Shown piece by piece: positions 1-9,378 of a stretch of 64,000 nucleotides of DNA (positions are counted from its first letter, which is position 1; each line of letters begins with the position of its first letter). The translations under genes and the position numbers were made by a program. A model generated the notes under the pieces. The model worked only from the letters and a program-made list of their open reading frames with translations, was not told the origin of the DNA and searched no databases. Origin of the DNA: Haladaptatus halobius. GTDB taxonomy: Archaea; Halobacteriota; Halobacteria; Halobacteriales; Haladaptataceae. The stretch is taken from the NCBI RefSeq assembly GCF_020618475.1, contig NZ_CP085342.1, forward strand, positions 62,001 through 126,000, read 5' to 3'.

Positions 1-500
1 GGATCGATAGCCAGGGCGGCCGCGATAGCAAGTCGTTGTTGCTGACCACCAGACAACTCCCAGGTGAACTGATCCTTAACGTCCGCCATACGAACCTGTT
101 CAAGCAACTCGCATGCTTGGTCGGTCGCCTCGGCACGTGGAATGCCTCGATTCACTAGCGGCGCAATCACTTCATCAATGACATTGACTTGGGTGAGCTG
201 AGAGGAGTAGTCCTCAAACACCATGGCCACGTCGTTGTCGTTTGCTTGGCGTGGATCGCGACCGGCGACCGAGAGTTCACCGCTCGTCGTCCCACCTGTG
301 TTCTGCGGAGCGAAGCTCGCAAGCACCATCGCCAGCGTCGTCTTGCCCGCCTCAACCGGGCCAACAACGCCCAAGACCTCACCTTCGTCAAGCCCAAATG
401 AAACATTCGCCATCGCGGGGTGGTTTTTGGTGGGATAGGTGAAACTGAATTCGTCAGCACGAAGCATTTGTTCTTCCATCAATTTGGCATCTTGGGTCAT
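1..500 (-). CDS. ABC transporter ATPase, ECF/cobalt-type (partial)
   Basis: ATP-hydrolysing subunit of a membrane importer; the C-terminus lies beyond the window edge. The reverse strand starts MTQDAKLMEEQ and shows a P-loop GPVEAGKTT (Walker A), then the ABC signature LSGGQQQRLAIAAALAID at the window end. The start is the ATG 27 nt after the stop of the upstream membrane gene, so the two form an operon. The small ATPase coupled to a small membrane S-like protein suggests an energy-coupling-factor (vitamin or metal) transporter. The family is clear; the substrate is unknown. Confidence 0.85.
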   Translation of the reverse strand, partial: MTQDAKLMEEQMLRADEFSFTYPTKNHPAMANVSFGLDEGEVLGVVGPVEAGKTTLAMVLASFAPQNTGGTTSGELSVAGRDPRQANDNDVAMVFEDYSSQLTQVNVIDEVIAPLVNRGIPRAEATDQACELLEQVRMADVKDQFTWELSGGQQQRLAIAAALAID

Positions 501-527
501 TGTGCGGAAAACCGAAGTTGGTGATGG

Positions 528-1127
528 TTAATTGGACGTCTGTGCGGAGGGTGCGAGGACGCGCTCCATCCGACCGCGCAGTGCAGCGACGGTTGGAATG
601 AGCGGAATCGCCCCAAGAATGATCCCATGTGTAATCGTGTTGCCCGCGAGCGCGGTCGCATAAACACTCCAAGCATCCCCGGAGATGAGCACGAGGGACA
701 ATCCTTCAATTGCGAATTGGATGAAGGCGCCGAGCACTGCACCGATAGCGAGCTTTACTGTCTTGCTCGGGTCCTTCATGAAGTAGCCAGCGACGGTGAA
801 GCCGACAACATAGCCAGCCCAGCCGAATGGTTCGTCCGGTTCCATTCCCTCGAAGAAGTCAAGGATGCCCTCCGCGAGCGTCGCTCCGACGGCTGCCGCA
901 ATGGTCGGCGTTCCCCATGGGACGAATACGATTACCGTGTACACTACGAAAAACGCCTTCCAGTCGATGTCAGGGGGAATTTCGCCAAGGCCCTCTCCAA
1001 TGGCGAGTGCCCCTGCGAATAATACTGCTGTAAGTCCTGCAATAACCACGAGACTCGTCAGATCAACGTCGGTCGTGAACGAAGTGGCTTCACCCCGCGC
1101 GGATTCTGTTTCTGTCGTCTGCACCAT
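528..1127 (-). CDS. ECF transporter S-component-like membrane protein
   Basis: A 199-residue integral membrane protein with about five hydrophobic helices after a polar N-terminal 25 residues. It lies directly upstream of the ABC ATPase on the same strand. Length, hydrophobicity profile and neighbour fit the substrate-binding S subunit of an energy-coupling-factor importer. The GWAGYVVGF and GNTITHGIILG segments are characteristic of haloarchaeal members as I remember them. The substrate cannot be deduced. The T subunit is not in the window and may lie beyond the left edge. Confidence 0.75.
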   Translation of the reverse strand: MVQTTETESARGEATSFTTDVDLTSLVVIAGLTAVLFAGALAIGEGLGEIPPDIDWKAFFVVYTVIVFVPWGTPTIAAAVGATLAEGILDFFEGMEPDEPFGWAGYVVGFTVAGYFMKDPSKTVKLAIGAVLGAFIQFAIEGLSLVLISGDAWSVYATALAGNTITHGIILGAIPLIPTVAALRGRMERVLAPSAQTSN

Positions 1128-1569
1128 TACGACGGTCTCTATAATCCAATGAGAAGAACACTGCTATGAGGAGTACATCCCCATTTATATTGTTAAGTAT
1201 CAGACTTAGCCACAAATACCACTATATAGATATATCTTGCTGCTACACTGAACTAGCTGTTCATTAGGGGTATTATTTTTAATTACCTCCTTGCCATCTT
1301 CAGAGCGGTCTCCAACACATCGGTGTTAGGCAAATATCATTGCTTTCGTCGAGCGAGGACCAAATGAACAGCTGGATATATGTCGAATTATTGGGGATAT
1401 ACGACAGTATTATCGTGGCGTACGAGCGAAGGATGGTGATTTCGGTTATTCAATCAATCCGTTACGAAGCTGTAAAGTATCCCGACGTATCGATTACCCT
1501 GATCCTGATGACGCGAATGGTTAAGAACGGTCGATAGCCTCTTTAATCAGCAGGTTACTTTGGAGGATT
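1128..1569. other. intergenic, possible coding remnant
   Basis: AT-rich spacer. A TATA-like run on the minus strand near 1183-1190 could serve the ECF operon. Positions 1330-1524 on the plus strand form an open frame with no start codon (reads NEQLDICRIIGDIRQYYRGV onward); it may be the remnant of a lost gene. No family recognised. Confidence 0.35.
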
Positions 1570-1707
1570 ATGCCAAGTGAATTAGTCACGCAAATCCTCC
1601 TCAGTGTTCTCGTAATTAGCGGATTAGCATTCCACGAACGAGTCGCCGCAGTGATCGCATCCCTAGAAACGAACCCCGATCTTCTTGATCCCGACGAAAT
1701 TGAGTAA
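1570..1707 (+). CDS. hypothetical 45-aa protein
   Basis: A small gene with a good ribosome binding site: GGAGG lies a few bases before the ATG. The product begins MPSELVTQILLSVLVISGLA and ends in an acidic tail (NPDLLDPDEIE). The first half is one hydrophobic segment of about 15 residues, so it could sit in the membrane by a single helix. No family recognised. The Shine-Dalgarno sequence and the acidic tail typical of halophiles are the main support. Confidence 0.5.
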   Translation: MPSELVTQILLSVLVISGLAFHERVAAVIASLETNPDLLDPDEIE

Positions 1708-2494
1708 CTACTGGTTGGTCACCATTTCGATTGTCTGAAGCCTTCACGCTACTTGGACATCACATAGGGAACAGGACTATCCTGGCAATTTTATCGAATC
1801 GATGTGAGTTTTGCATAATAATATAGAGGGAATCGATATGATGTATGTTTATGGACATGCCTGGTTGCCAAGCAGAAGATGAGAAAAATCGATGATCCAG
1901 GGACAACTCCGTTGAATAGGAGCGTTTAGTTATTCGTTTTTCGTTCCGGCGGGCGATCAGTTATCGCCGTTCTCGTTATTCCCACGACTGCGGCTTGCGT
2001 CCTCATCAGGGTCGTAGAAATAGAATACTAGCGTCAGCACCGATGATGAGCCTTGAATAGAATTGGAGAACACAACACAATTGCATATTTCTTTGAATAC
2101 CCGCATCAGAGCGTCTCCACCCGAAGACAGGGGCCCCAGATGAAACAGTCGAAGCCTTTCCCCCATTGATGGTGTTTCACATGGTTCTCAACAATAGCGG
2201 TTCTCATCAAACCTGAGTCATGAAACGTGGATGAAATAGGTGTTTTATGCATCTTCCCTACGCCGTCGGGGTGATTATCTGTTTGTGGTACAAACTGTTC
2301 CGACGAAAAAGGACTACACAGCCATCGAAATACTGTGTGGTGAAAATTCGACTCGACAGAAGACGGAGACGTCACATCTGTCTCTGATGAATTGATTGAG
2401 TTGGCTTCAACCGAGGGAGAATTTTAGTGCGTCGCCGAGTCTTATGATCCACTGGATGCCACAGTAATTTACAGGTGAAAGATTTTTAGAAATC
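1708..2494. other. intergenic, no supported gene
   Basis: AT-rich region. Two short overlapping minus-strand open frames (about 1957-2166 and 2106-2375) have no start context or family resemblance. They could be debris of a single small gene, but I cannot support that. Confidence 0.3.
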
Positions 2495-2701
2495 ATGTTT
2501 CGGACGCTCAAACAGTATTTCAACGTCCGAGATTTTCGCTGTAAAACTCTTGGCGGAGCGCTGGTTGAGTTTTTCTATGCACTGATCAATTGGATGTTAG
2601 ATAGCTATTACCATCGAACGTACCGGATTCGAGGGACTCTGGTGGATACTATAAAGATCGTTCGCAATTACTGGAATGAGCCGCGAATTGAGTACAGCTA
2701 A
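2495..2701 (+). CDS. hypothetical 68-aa protein with one hydrophobic segment
   Basis: Begins MFRTLKQYFNVRDF; a hydrophobic stretch VEFFYALINWML is followed by a basic, aromatic segment (YYHRTYRIRG). The pattern recalls the 59-aa protein at 60328 (an aliphatic helix, then W/Y/R-rich, then an amphipathic end), but the resemblance is weak. No clear Shine-Dalgarno. Not recognised; could be a fragment of a larger lost protein. Confidence 0.35.
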   Translation: MFRTLKQYFNVRDFRCKTLGGALVEFFYALINWMLDSYYHRTYRIRGTLVDTIKIVRNYWNEPRIEYS

Positions 2702-3047
2702 CCGGTCAAGTGTCGCCGCTGCAGCGACGGCGCTCTCTTCAATCCTCCGATTCACATTGTTGCCGATTTTGGTTGTCTGCTGAACATCGGACAACCGCCC
2801 GTTTTGGCCTTCGAGTCGGTTTTGAAGCGAAATGCCTGTCGAGCAACCGTTTTCGTCGAGACGTTTTAAATACATAAATCGATAATAATTTTAGAACCAA
2901 TCTAAATATCTATTTAGATTTCTGGCGCTTCGCGTCTGATACCCCGAAGGGGATACGGGTCATCGATTACACGAAGTCAATAGTACTGCCTACTCCTCCA
3001 AAGTTCTCCTAGTAACGAATATATGATAGCCATAGCAATTTAAGAGT
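2702..3047. other. intergenic, no supported gene
   Basis: A minus-strand open frame of 92 codons overlaps the preceding gene and has no recognisable features. The right half is AT-rich and contains TATA-like sequence near 2880-2910. Confidence 0.3.
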
Positions 3048-3185
3048 ATGTTACGGAGTCAGGAGGAAAAGGCGACAAGGGGCGTGAATACCGTGATTTC
3101 GCGACTCAAGTGTCCGTACTGCTTCCGACGGTTTGCTGACCTTGAGACAGTGCGGACACACCTTGAAATGCAGCATTGCGAGTAG
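3048..3185 (+). CDS. C2H2 zinc-finger miniprotein (45 aa)
   Basis: A 45-residue protein carrying one classical zinc finger: Cys22 and Cys25 (CPYC), twelve residues, then His38 and His43 (HLEMQH). The spacing C-x2-C-x12-H-x4-H matches the C2H2 rule exactly. Such single-finger miniproteins are known in haloarchaea and are thought to act in nucleic-acid binding or regulation. The basic N-terminal 21 residues precede the finger. The gene stands alone between debris. The ATG has no strong Shine-Dalgarno, so the mRNA may be leaderless. Confidence 0.7.
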   Translation: MLRSQEEKATRGVNTVISRLKCPYCFRRFADLETVRTHLEMQHCE

Positions 3186-3298
3186 GGGAATGTAGTAGGA
3201 AAGTGAGATAAGTAGTTACTGTGTTACTCAGTCGCTTCACCCTCTACGTTGCTCCTTGAGGAAGGGAATCTAGAACTAAAATTGTCAGTATTGAGTCC

Positions 3299-3553
3299 TC
3301 ACTCTGTACTAATCCGGACTTTCTGAGTCTTACGTACCGGTCGATTCCCAACACGAACAGTAGGGGTCCCGGCGAGAAGCGTTACTCCGGGTGACCCAAT
3401 AGCGACCGGTAGACCGGAAGTGTCTCCGACGAGTCTGGCTCCGAGTGCGAACGGTGCCTTTGCAACGGCGTAGGCATCGAGTTGACCGAGAGTACTGTTG
3501 CTCATCCCAGAGATTCCATATGATTGGTCACGCACTTTTTCGAAATGACTCAC
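3299..3553 (-). CDS. hypothetical 84-aa protein, PAAR-like C-terminus
   Basis: Composition (Gly/Ala/Val rich, few Cys or Trp) looks protein-like. The C-terminal part GSPGVTLLAGTPTVRVGNRP resembles the glycine-turn-valine repeats of PAAR-type spike-tip proteins, but only one motif is present and histidine/cysteine metal ligands are missing. It may equally be a fragment of an unrelated beta-rich protein. No partner of a contractile injection system is near, so no function is proposed. Confidence 0.35.
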   Translation of the reverse strand: MSHFEKVRDQSYGISGMSNSTLGQLDAYAVAKAPFALGARLVGDTSGLPVAIGSPGVTLLAGTPTVRVGNRPVRKTQKVRISTE

Positions 3554-3674
3554 GTGATCCGAAGAATATAGTCGGATACCTTACTAGCGATTAAACTCCT
3601 CACGGGGGCGTATCACTATCAAGCACAACTATTTGTGCCAGTATCGTGTTGGACTGTAGAACGACGCGATTCCG

Positions 3675-4292
3675 ATGATGGTACTTACCCATATTTTTAT
3701 GAGTGTGTCTATCGCGGTACTCACCTTTCCGAGTATTTCGAGCTACATCTCTCCTTCCTTACTACTCAGTACAGCATTCCTCGGTGGTCTGTTCCCCCGA
3801 TCTCGATCTCTTCTTAGACCATCGAAAGGCGCTCTATTATCCGGTGTGGTTCTTGGTTGCGGTCTTTGTTTCCGGAAGTTTGTTTCTCGCTCTGAAATCG
3901 CCTGAAGTGCTCGTACTCATTTATTTCTTCGCGGGAGCGGCATTCCATTTAGTGTCTATATTCTTACTGGGAGTGTGGAATTCACACTGTGGGATCCCTC
4001 GTCAAATAAGGCGGTATACAACCACTTTTTGGGCGAATGGCACACCCCACGGCGGTGGATTCGATATTCGGGCGCGCCAGAAGATTTTCTTCTTGCAACA
4101 ACGTTTGCAATTCCCATGATTGTTTCTTCTGTTACATCCAAACTATCTGACCAGTTCATACTCACCTTGCTCGCAATCTCCGCTCTGTACACACTGGTTA
4201 GGAAACGGATCCACATCGTCGGTGACTGTTTCAAATCGATCGTTCCACACTGGATACAAAGTAAGCTCCCAAAAACCCACTTTGAGGAGTAA
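3675..4292 (+). pseudogene. YdjM-type metal-dependent hydrolase, two frameshifts
   Basis: Three frames joined give one membrane protein: an N-terminal part MMVLTHIFMSVSIAVL...GGLFP, then DLDLFLDHRKALYYPVWFL...FHLVS, then VEFTLWDPSSNKAVYNHF onward to the stop. GGLFPDLD, FH..SD and the WDPS..AVYNH segment are hallmarks of the haloarchaeal metal-dependent hydrolase (LexA-regulated YdjM-like) family. The first break is one extra C in a run of five near 3790. The second is one missing G near 3960, which removes the Asp of the H..SD motif. The indels are opposite in sign, so the original frame is restored. Either a decayed gene or two sequencing errors. Confidence 0.75.
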
Positions 4293-4606
4293 TTCGGGAA
4301 GTCCGATCAGATCGGTTCGACGGTTTCTGCTATGCAATCGATGGTATTTAGACATGGTCTGGCTGGCATTGACGTACGTGAGTAGATGAGTATGGATACG
4401 GTTGTGCGAAGACTTATCACGGGATGGGACATCGAATCTCGTCATATCGTTAGTTCTGTTTACAAGTTGCCTTTTCTCACGAGAATATCGGTAGTCTACC
4501 CCTCATTCTTGTCTTGTCCAGATTGTTATGGACACTAGCTACCGATTTTTAGAACTCAATATATAGATATAGTCGGTTTTATTGTCTCCGTGGCAAATTC
4601 GAGGAT
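4293..4606. other. intergenic, promoter of PhoU gene
   Basis: Spacer before the regulator. A TATA-like run (ATATATAG) near 4559-4566 lies about 40 bases before the PhoU start codon and is the likely core promoter. A 50-codon open frame (4386-4538) with a CPDC motif near its end is present but unsupported. Confidence 0.4.
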
Positions 4607-5602
4607 ATGGAAACGCGCAAAGTGCAGATCACAGGAGGTTCCACCTACACTGTTTCCCTTCCGAAAGGCTGGACAAGGGAGAACGACGTAACGGACAGAA
4701 GCACCATTGCGATTTACACCGACGAAAATAACCTGATTTTGGCACCCCACGATAATGACGAGCGAATCGAGGGTCAAGTCGACGTTTTCACTCTCGATAA
4801 CGATGACATCGTTCGCACCATAATCGCCATGTACGTGAATGGATTCGATATTATAACGCTTGAAATGAATCGCATCACACCCGACACACGCCGCGCAACC
4901 CGAAATATCACACAGAACCTTGTTGGACTCGAGGTGATGGAAGAGAGGAAGGGGAAAATCGTAATTCGAAATCTCCTTAACTCCGCTCAGCTGTCCATCT
5001 GCGATTCGATCTCGCGGATGCAGGTTATCGCTGTCACTATGCTAGAAGACGCTGTAACTGCACTTACGAAGAACGACGACGATCTTGCTCGGGAAATCGT
5101 CAACCGTGACGACGACATCGATCGATTGTGGTTTGTCGTTTCACGACTTTTTCGAAAAACACTGCGAACACCCGTTACAGTCGAGGAACTCGGATTCTCC
5201 CGAGAGGTTTGTTTCGACTTCTACACGAGTGCCCGTCAGCTCGAGCGCATTGCCGATCACGCGGCGAAAATCGGTCAGATAACCACCGAGGTCGACGAGA
5301 TACCCGAGAACGTAGCAACTCCGGTTGATCGACTCCACGGAAAAGCGGATACAGTCATCAACACTGCGATGGAAGCCGTATTTTCGGACGAGCAAGAGCA
5401 CGCCGTTCGACTTTCTAACGAGGCCCTTCGAACGGTTCTCGAGGTTGACGAGCATAGCCGAGGTATCAATGAACTCCTCCGTGAACTCGATTCTCACCAA
5501 GCTCACCAACTTCGGCTTTGCGTCGATTCACTATCGAGGTGTGCGGACTATGGCAGTAACATCGCCGAAACGGCGCTCCAGAAAGCTGCTCCTCGACCGT
5601 GA
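4607..5602 (+). CDS. phoU: PhoU-family regulator with AbrB-like N-terminal domain
   Basis: Cytoplasmic regulator of phosphate response. Residues 1-46 (METRKVQITGGSTYTVSLPK) form a SpoVT/AbrB-like swapped-hairpin DNA-binding domain. The rest (about 105-325) is two PhoU three-helix repeats with the acidic metal-binding motifs, for example REIVNRDDDIDRL and ERIADHAAKIG. This AbrB-PhoU architecture is the usual archaeal one. In other archaea PhoU genes sit beside pst phosphate transporters; here none is present and the gene instead heads a run of secreted phosphatases, which suggests it senses phosphate status for that island. Family certain; target genes are inferred. Confidence 0.9.
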   Translation: METRKVQITGGSTYTVSLPKGWTRENDVTDRSTIAIYTDENNLILAPHDNDERIEGQVDVFTLDNDDIVRTIIAMYVNGFDIITLEMNRITPDTRRATRNITQNLVGLEVMEERKGKIVIRNLLNSAQLSICDSISRMQVIAVTMLEDAVTALTKNDDDLAREIVNRDDDIDRLWFVVSRLFRKTLRTPVTVEELGFSREVCFDFYTSARQLERIADHAAKIGQITTEVDEIPENVATPVDRLHGKADTVINTAMEAVFSDEQEHAVRLSNEALRTVLEVDEHSRGINELLRELDSHQAHQLRLCVDSLSRCADYGSNIAETALQKAAPRP

Positions 5603-6015
5603 ACCATCTCTCGGATTGAGATAGTTAACTACCATTCCTATTTCGGCGTTCGCCCTTGCATGTGGGGCGATCTGTTTGCCTATCTTCTCTACTGGCTATG
5701 GCGAGTGGTCGTGTCTTCTCAACTTTCGATCAAGAAGCGGAAATGGAACTGGCTGGGTCATTGCCTTCGTGGAAGTTGTTTTCTTTGATCAACTTTGAGC
5801 ATTTCTAAAACTTGATATCTAGTTAGAAGGCATAGAGATAACATCTATGAATTTTATCCTATATCTATTCATAAGGGATTTCATCAATATCAACCCTATG
5901 GTAAAAATAGCTATTAGTATTTGTTTAGTATATATATAGTACACCGATTAATAACTCACGGATAAATATACCAAATATGATAGTATTATCCGGTTCAAGC
6001 AAAATTCTGCATTCG
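5603..6015. other. intergenic, promoter region of EEP gene
   Basis: Strongly AT-rich. TATA-like runs near 5930-5940 and 5961-5970 precede the next gene. A 42-codon open frame (5660-5788, MWGDLFAYLLYWLWRVVV) is hydrophobic but has no Shine-Dalgarno and is not supported. Confidence 0.4.
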
Positions 6016-6963
6016 ATGACGAAACCACTCGATAAACACAACACAGAGCGTACCACCACCGATTCCGAGACAACCACGATAAAACGACGAGCGTTCCTCG
6101 CCGGCACGGGAGCAACAGCCGTTGGACTCAGTGCGATGAATTCTGCCAGTGCTGCGGAAGCCGATTCGGACTCATCCGAAGCCTCGGTAAACAACACTGC
6201 TATCTCGATCAAGGTTCTCAACTGGAATATCCACCATGGCACCGGTATGGATGGCGCGTACGACCTGCGACGAATCGCGGATCTAATCGAGCGATCCGAC
6301 GCGGATCTGGTTGGGATTCAGGAAGTCGACAAACATCTAGCGGCGCGAAGCAACTGCGACGACCAGCCACAACGACTGGCCGAGCGTCTCAACATGAATG
6401 TTGACTACGCTGCAAACATTACAGATTACGAGAGCAGTTGCACGAACCAGAGCAGGTACGGAACAGCTATTCTGACCAAGCGAAAATATCCTATTCTCGA
6501 ATCCGAACACTACGAACTTCCATCGCCCCAAGTCGAGAAAGGGGCATACAACGAACCGCGCGGACTGCAGGAAACAACGGTCGAGATTGAGGACAGTAAA
6601 ATTCGCTTCTACACCACCCATCTCGATCACCTGTTCAAAGAACGCCGCATGGCACAGGTGAACGCGATACTGGACATTACTGATGATGTTTCCCAGCCAC
6701 AGGTCATTACGGGCGATTTCAACGCCGTGCCGGACGCTGACCCAATTAACGCCATGACGGGTGAGTACACTGATGCCTTCGCTGCTGTTGGAAACGATGA
6801 ATCGGACACGTATCCTGCAATTTACACCGATTCAGCACCCCAGGAACGTATCGATTATGTGTTCGCCAGTGACGACCGTATCTCCGTTACAGAGGCTGGC
6901 ATAAACGAAGAAACGCTGGTCTCCGACCATCTTCCTACCTTCGCTGACATCCGGCTCCACTGA
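6016..6963 (+). CDS. Tat-exported endonuclease/exonuclease/phosphatase (EEP) protein
   Basis: Predicted secreted DNase I/sphingomyelinase-fold phosphodiesterase. A Tat leader (IKRRAFLAG, then a hydrophobic stretch ending NSASAA) comes first. EEP motifs follow in order: LNWNIHHG, then LVGIQEVD (Glu metal ligand), TTHLDH, ITGDFNAVPD (Asp/Asn), RIDYVFASD and the final SDHLP (catalytic Asp-His). The family cleaves phosphodiesters in nucleic acid or lipids. I prefer the ATG at 6016; an upstream in-frame ATG at 5977 would add 13 residues. It is the intact sister of the broken gene downstream and likely acts in extracellular phosphate release. Confidence 0.88.
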   Translation: MTKPLDKHNTERTTTDSETTTIKRRAFLAGTGATAVGLSAMNSASAAEADSDSSEASVNNTAISIKVLNWNIHHGTGMDGAYDLRRIADLIERSDADLVGIQEVDKHLAARSNCDDQPQRLAERLNMNVDYAANITDYESSCTNQSRYGTAILTKRKYPILESEHYELPSPQVEKGAYNEPRGLQETTVEIEDSKIRFYTTHLDHLFKERRMAQVNAILDITDDVSQPQVITGDFNAVPDADPINAMTGEYTDAFAAVGNDESDTYPAIYTDSAPQERIDYVFASDDRISVTEAGINEETLVSDHLPTFADIRLH

Positions 6964-7157
6964 GCCAAACGACGTAATAATTATTTATATAATTGCTACA
7001 TTATTAACCCAGTAGTCAACGAATGTATTCATTTTCAATCGATGAAGTTCTTGAGTCATCTTTATATTGAACATACTATAGAAAAATGGGTCAACTCATC
7101 TAAGAGATATACTTCATATGAAAGTTAAAATCAAACACTGGAAGGGGTTTAGCTGAG

Positions 7158-8050
7158 ATGTCGAACGCACCCTCAGATACAGTTGACCGACGAACCTTCC
7201 TCAAAACTAGCGGTATCGCTGGAGCGGGAGTACTCTCGACCAGCGTTCAAGAAACGATTGCACGTGCCTCCGCGTCCGCAAATGGCCCACAGCAGGATTT
7301 CAAAGTGATGTCGTACAACATCCATCACGGTGAGGGCACCGATGGCATATACGACTTGCGCAGGGTCGCTGGCATAATATGGCAGCTGACCCCGATATTG
7401 TTGCCCTTCAGGAAGTCGATGCCCATTGGAGTAATCGGAGTGAGTTCGATAATCAGCCAGAACTGCTGGCTGAATGGTTGGACATGGAACTTGCGTTTTA
7501 CCGGTACTACAATCGTCCTCCTACTGAGGAATCAGATGGGAAACGCCGGCAGTTCGGTGATGTCATCCTGAGCAAGTACCCCATACTCGAAACGAATGGC
7601 TATCCACTGCCACAGGAGAACAAAGATAAACCGTACTTCGATCGATTGCTCGCAGAAGCAAAAATAAACATCCGAGATACTCCCATTTGGTTCTACGACG
7701 CTCACCTCTACGCCTTTGAGGCGGATCGACGTTCAATTCAGATCGAAAAGGTGCTTGAGATCACCCAAGATAGAGAGGGGCCATAGGTTCTTGCTGGTGA
7801 CTTCAATTCGTTCTATGGAAAATACATTGATAGAGACGATTCAAATTATCAAACTCTTAATGATTTCTATGTTGACGTCCTCCGTCAAACCGGTGATGAC
7901 GATCCGACGTACCCCGCACCTTTGAAAGGAAGTGAGGATCGCCGCATTGATTATATATTCGCAACGTCTGATGTCGGGATCAAAAGTGGAAATGTCGGCT
8001 CAACTATTGCTGCAGATCATCGTCCAATCACAGCAATATTAACAATTTAA
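7158..8050 (+). pseudogene. EEP-family secreted phosphatase, frameshift plus amber codon
   Basis: Sister of the preceding EEP gene. The Tat leader VDRRTFLKTSGIAGAG and the SYNIHHGEGTDGIYDLRRVAG motif are in one frame. At about 7378 the frame changes (VALQEVDAHWSNRSEF onward). An in-frame TAG at 7784-7786 then falls exactly where the intact sister has Gln (QVITGDFN against stop-VLAGDFNS), so a CAG-to-TAG change is likely. Beyond it the frame stays open through RRIDYIFA and ADHRP to 8050. All catalytic motifs survive, so inactivation looks recent, or the indel is a sequence error while the nonsense codon is real. Confidence 0.85.
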
Positions 8051-8124
8051 ATATATCAACCTTCGTCATTTGATATCCTAAAAGAGAGTGACACGAATAT
8101 CGATTGATATGGTGGTTCACCCCC

Positions 8125-9183
8125 TTACTCTTCGTCTTCCGGCGCACCCACGAGACCCCATACGAAACGGTGGTCAGTGTAAAACGCAGTCTTACAGAAG
8201 CCAGTCGGCTCTTCTTCTGTTTCATCTGGGTACGTGTGGAGCCTTTTGCACTCTTTGAACGCTTCTCGACTTTCGAATTCCGACTTCCACCCGAGATCTG
8301 ACGCCCCATCGAAGATCCTGCCTTGCGCAAAAATGAAATCGATTCGAGCACGTTCTAGCTCTTGCGCGCGTGGGATCTCTTGCGGATTTGACGTCAGAAC
8401 GACGTCCGAATAGTTGTATTTCTGGGTGAACAGTGAATACCATTTATTTGGTTCACAATCTCTAGCTTCCCACTTCCAGCTATCACCGCCGTGACACCGC
8501 TTCACGTTGAAATCACCGGCAATAACCGGAACATTCTGATCGGATGGTGAGGGGTATTTATCGAGTAAGAAAGGTGCGGTTTTCTTTGCTCGTTCCATCA
8601 CATCCGACCCATGAGGCCAATGGATGCTCAACGCAGGAACACGAAGGCCGCCACGATTCTCTTTGAGCAGTGCGTATGCGTGATCTTTGCCGCCATTCCC
8701 ACTTGTCGTCCGCATGAACCCCCCGTCGTCTTCAACATGCATTGTATCTGTATTGTATACGATCCCAGTATCGTTTTTTGCCCCTTCGGGTATCCATGGG
8801 TGGACGGGGGGTTCGACTGCTACTTCGTACGTATATTCCGTCTCTTCCGACATGAACTGAGCAACGTTATGTGTGCTCTTTTCCCGGACTTCCTGAAGCA
8901 ATAGAATGTCGGGAGCGTACGGAACTTTCGAAACGAGTCGGCGAGCGAAATTTCGCATATCCTGTGGATGCTCGACATCTGGCTTTCGAAACGCTTCAAG
9001 CAGGTTCGCGTCCACGATGAGTGCTTTCCCTGGCGGTGATTCATTGAGTGCGGACGGTTCCTCTTGTTCATTTGCAAGAACTGAGTCAGCAGTTGCAAGC
9101 AGACCGCTCGCCGTCGCTGCACCCATCCCTGTAACGACAGTCCGTCGAGAAACCGAAATATGCCGGGGTTTATCCGATGACAT
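8125..9183 (-). CDS. Tat-exported endonuclease/exonuclease/phosphatase protein, divergent
   Basis: A third EEP-fold protein, 352 residues, transcribed opposite to its neighbours. Tat leader SVSRRTVVTGMGAATAS ends near ADSVLA. Motifs: ILLLQEVRE (Glu ligand), ALSIHWPHGSD, VIAGDFNVKRCHGG, RIDFIFAQG and the terminal TDHRFVWG. It is longer than the first and has a Cys-containing insertion (CHGGDSWKWEARDCEPN) that may form a disulfide outside the cell. It shares an AT-rich divergent promoter region with the PhoX-like gene. Substrate unknown; nuclease or phosphodiesterase activity is inferred from the fold. Confidence 0.85.
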   Translation of the reverse strand: MSSDKPRHISVSRRTVVTGMGAATASGLLATADSVLANEQEEPSALNESPPGKALIVDANLLEAFRKPDVEHPQDMRNFARRLVSKVPYAPDILLLQEVREKSTHNVAQFMSEETEYTYEVAVEPPVHPWIPEGAKNDTGIVYNTDTMHVEDDGGFMRTTSGNGGKDHAYALLKENRGGLRVPALSIHWPHGSDVMERAKKTAPFLLDKYPSPSDQNVPVIAGDFNVKRCHGGDSWKWEARDCEPNKWYSLFTQKYNYSDVVLTSNPQEIPRAQELERARIDFIFAQGRIFDGASDLGWKSEFESREAFKECKRLHTYPDETEEEPTGFCKTAFYTDHRFVWGLVGAPEDEE

Positions 9184-9334
9184 ACGGCTATGCAGCGATA
9201 GCGGAGGGAATTATTCATTTATATTATACATATATTGTTATCTATATGTATAACTAGATAATTATATAAAATAACAATTCTTATAATTATTGTGCTCTAT
9301 GTGAGAAATAGTGTCGTACTTTCTAAGAATGGGG

Positions 9335-9352
9335 TCTATTATAAACGTTCAT
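9335..9352 (+). promoter_or_regulatory. shared TATA promoter element, copy 1
   Basis: TCTATTATAAACGTTCAT ends 26 bases before the preferred start codon of the PhoX-like gene. It matches 17 of 18 bases of the element before the PhoD gene. The core TTATAAAC is a good archaeal TATA box and its position implies a transcript with a very short leader. Confidence 0.6.
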
Positions 9353-9378
9353 GCATGCTTCTTCTCCTTCTTAGCGCG

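Noticed and set aside
167..460. Arg-rich open frame on the minus strand
   Set aside because: It is a shadow of the ABC ATPase, whose true frame carries Walker A and the LSGGQ motif.
9292..9378. Longer N-terminus for the PhoX-like gene
   Set aside because: It would place the Tat motif far from the start and cover the TATA element shared with PhoD.
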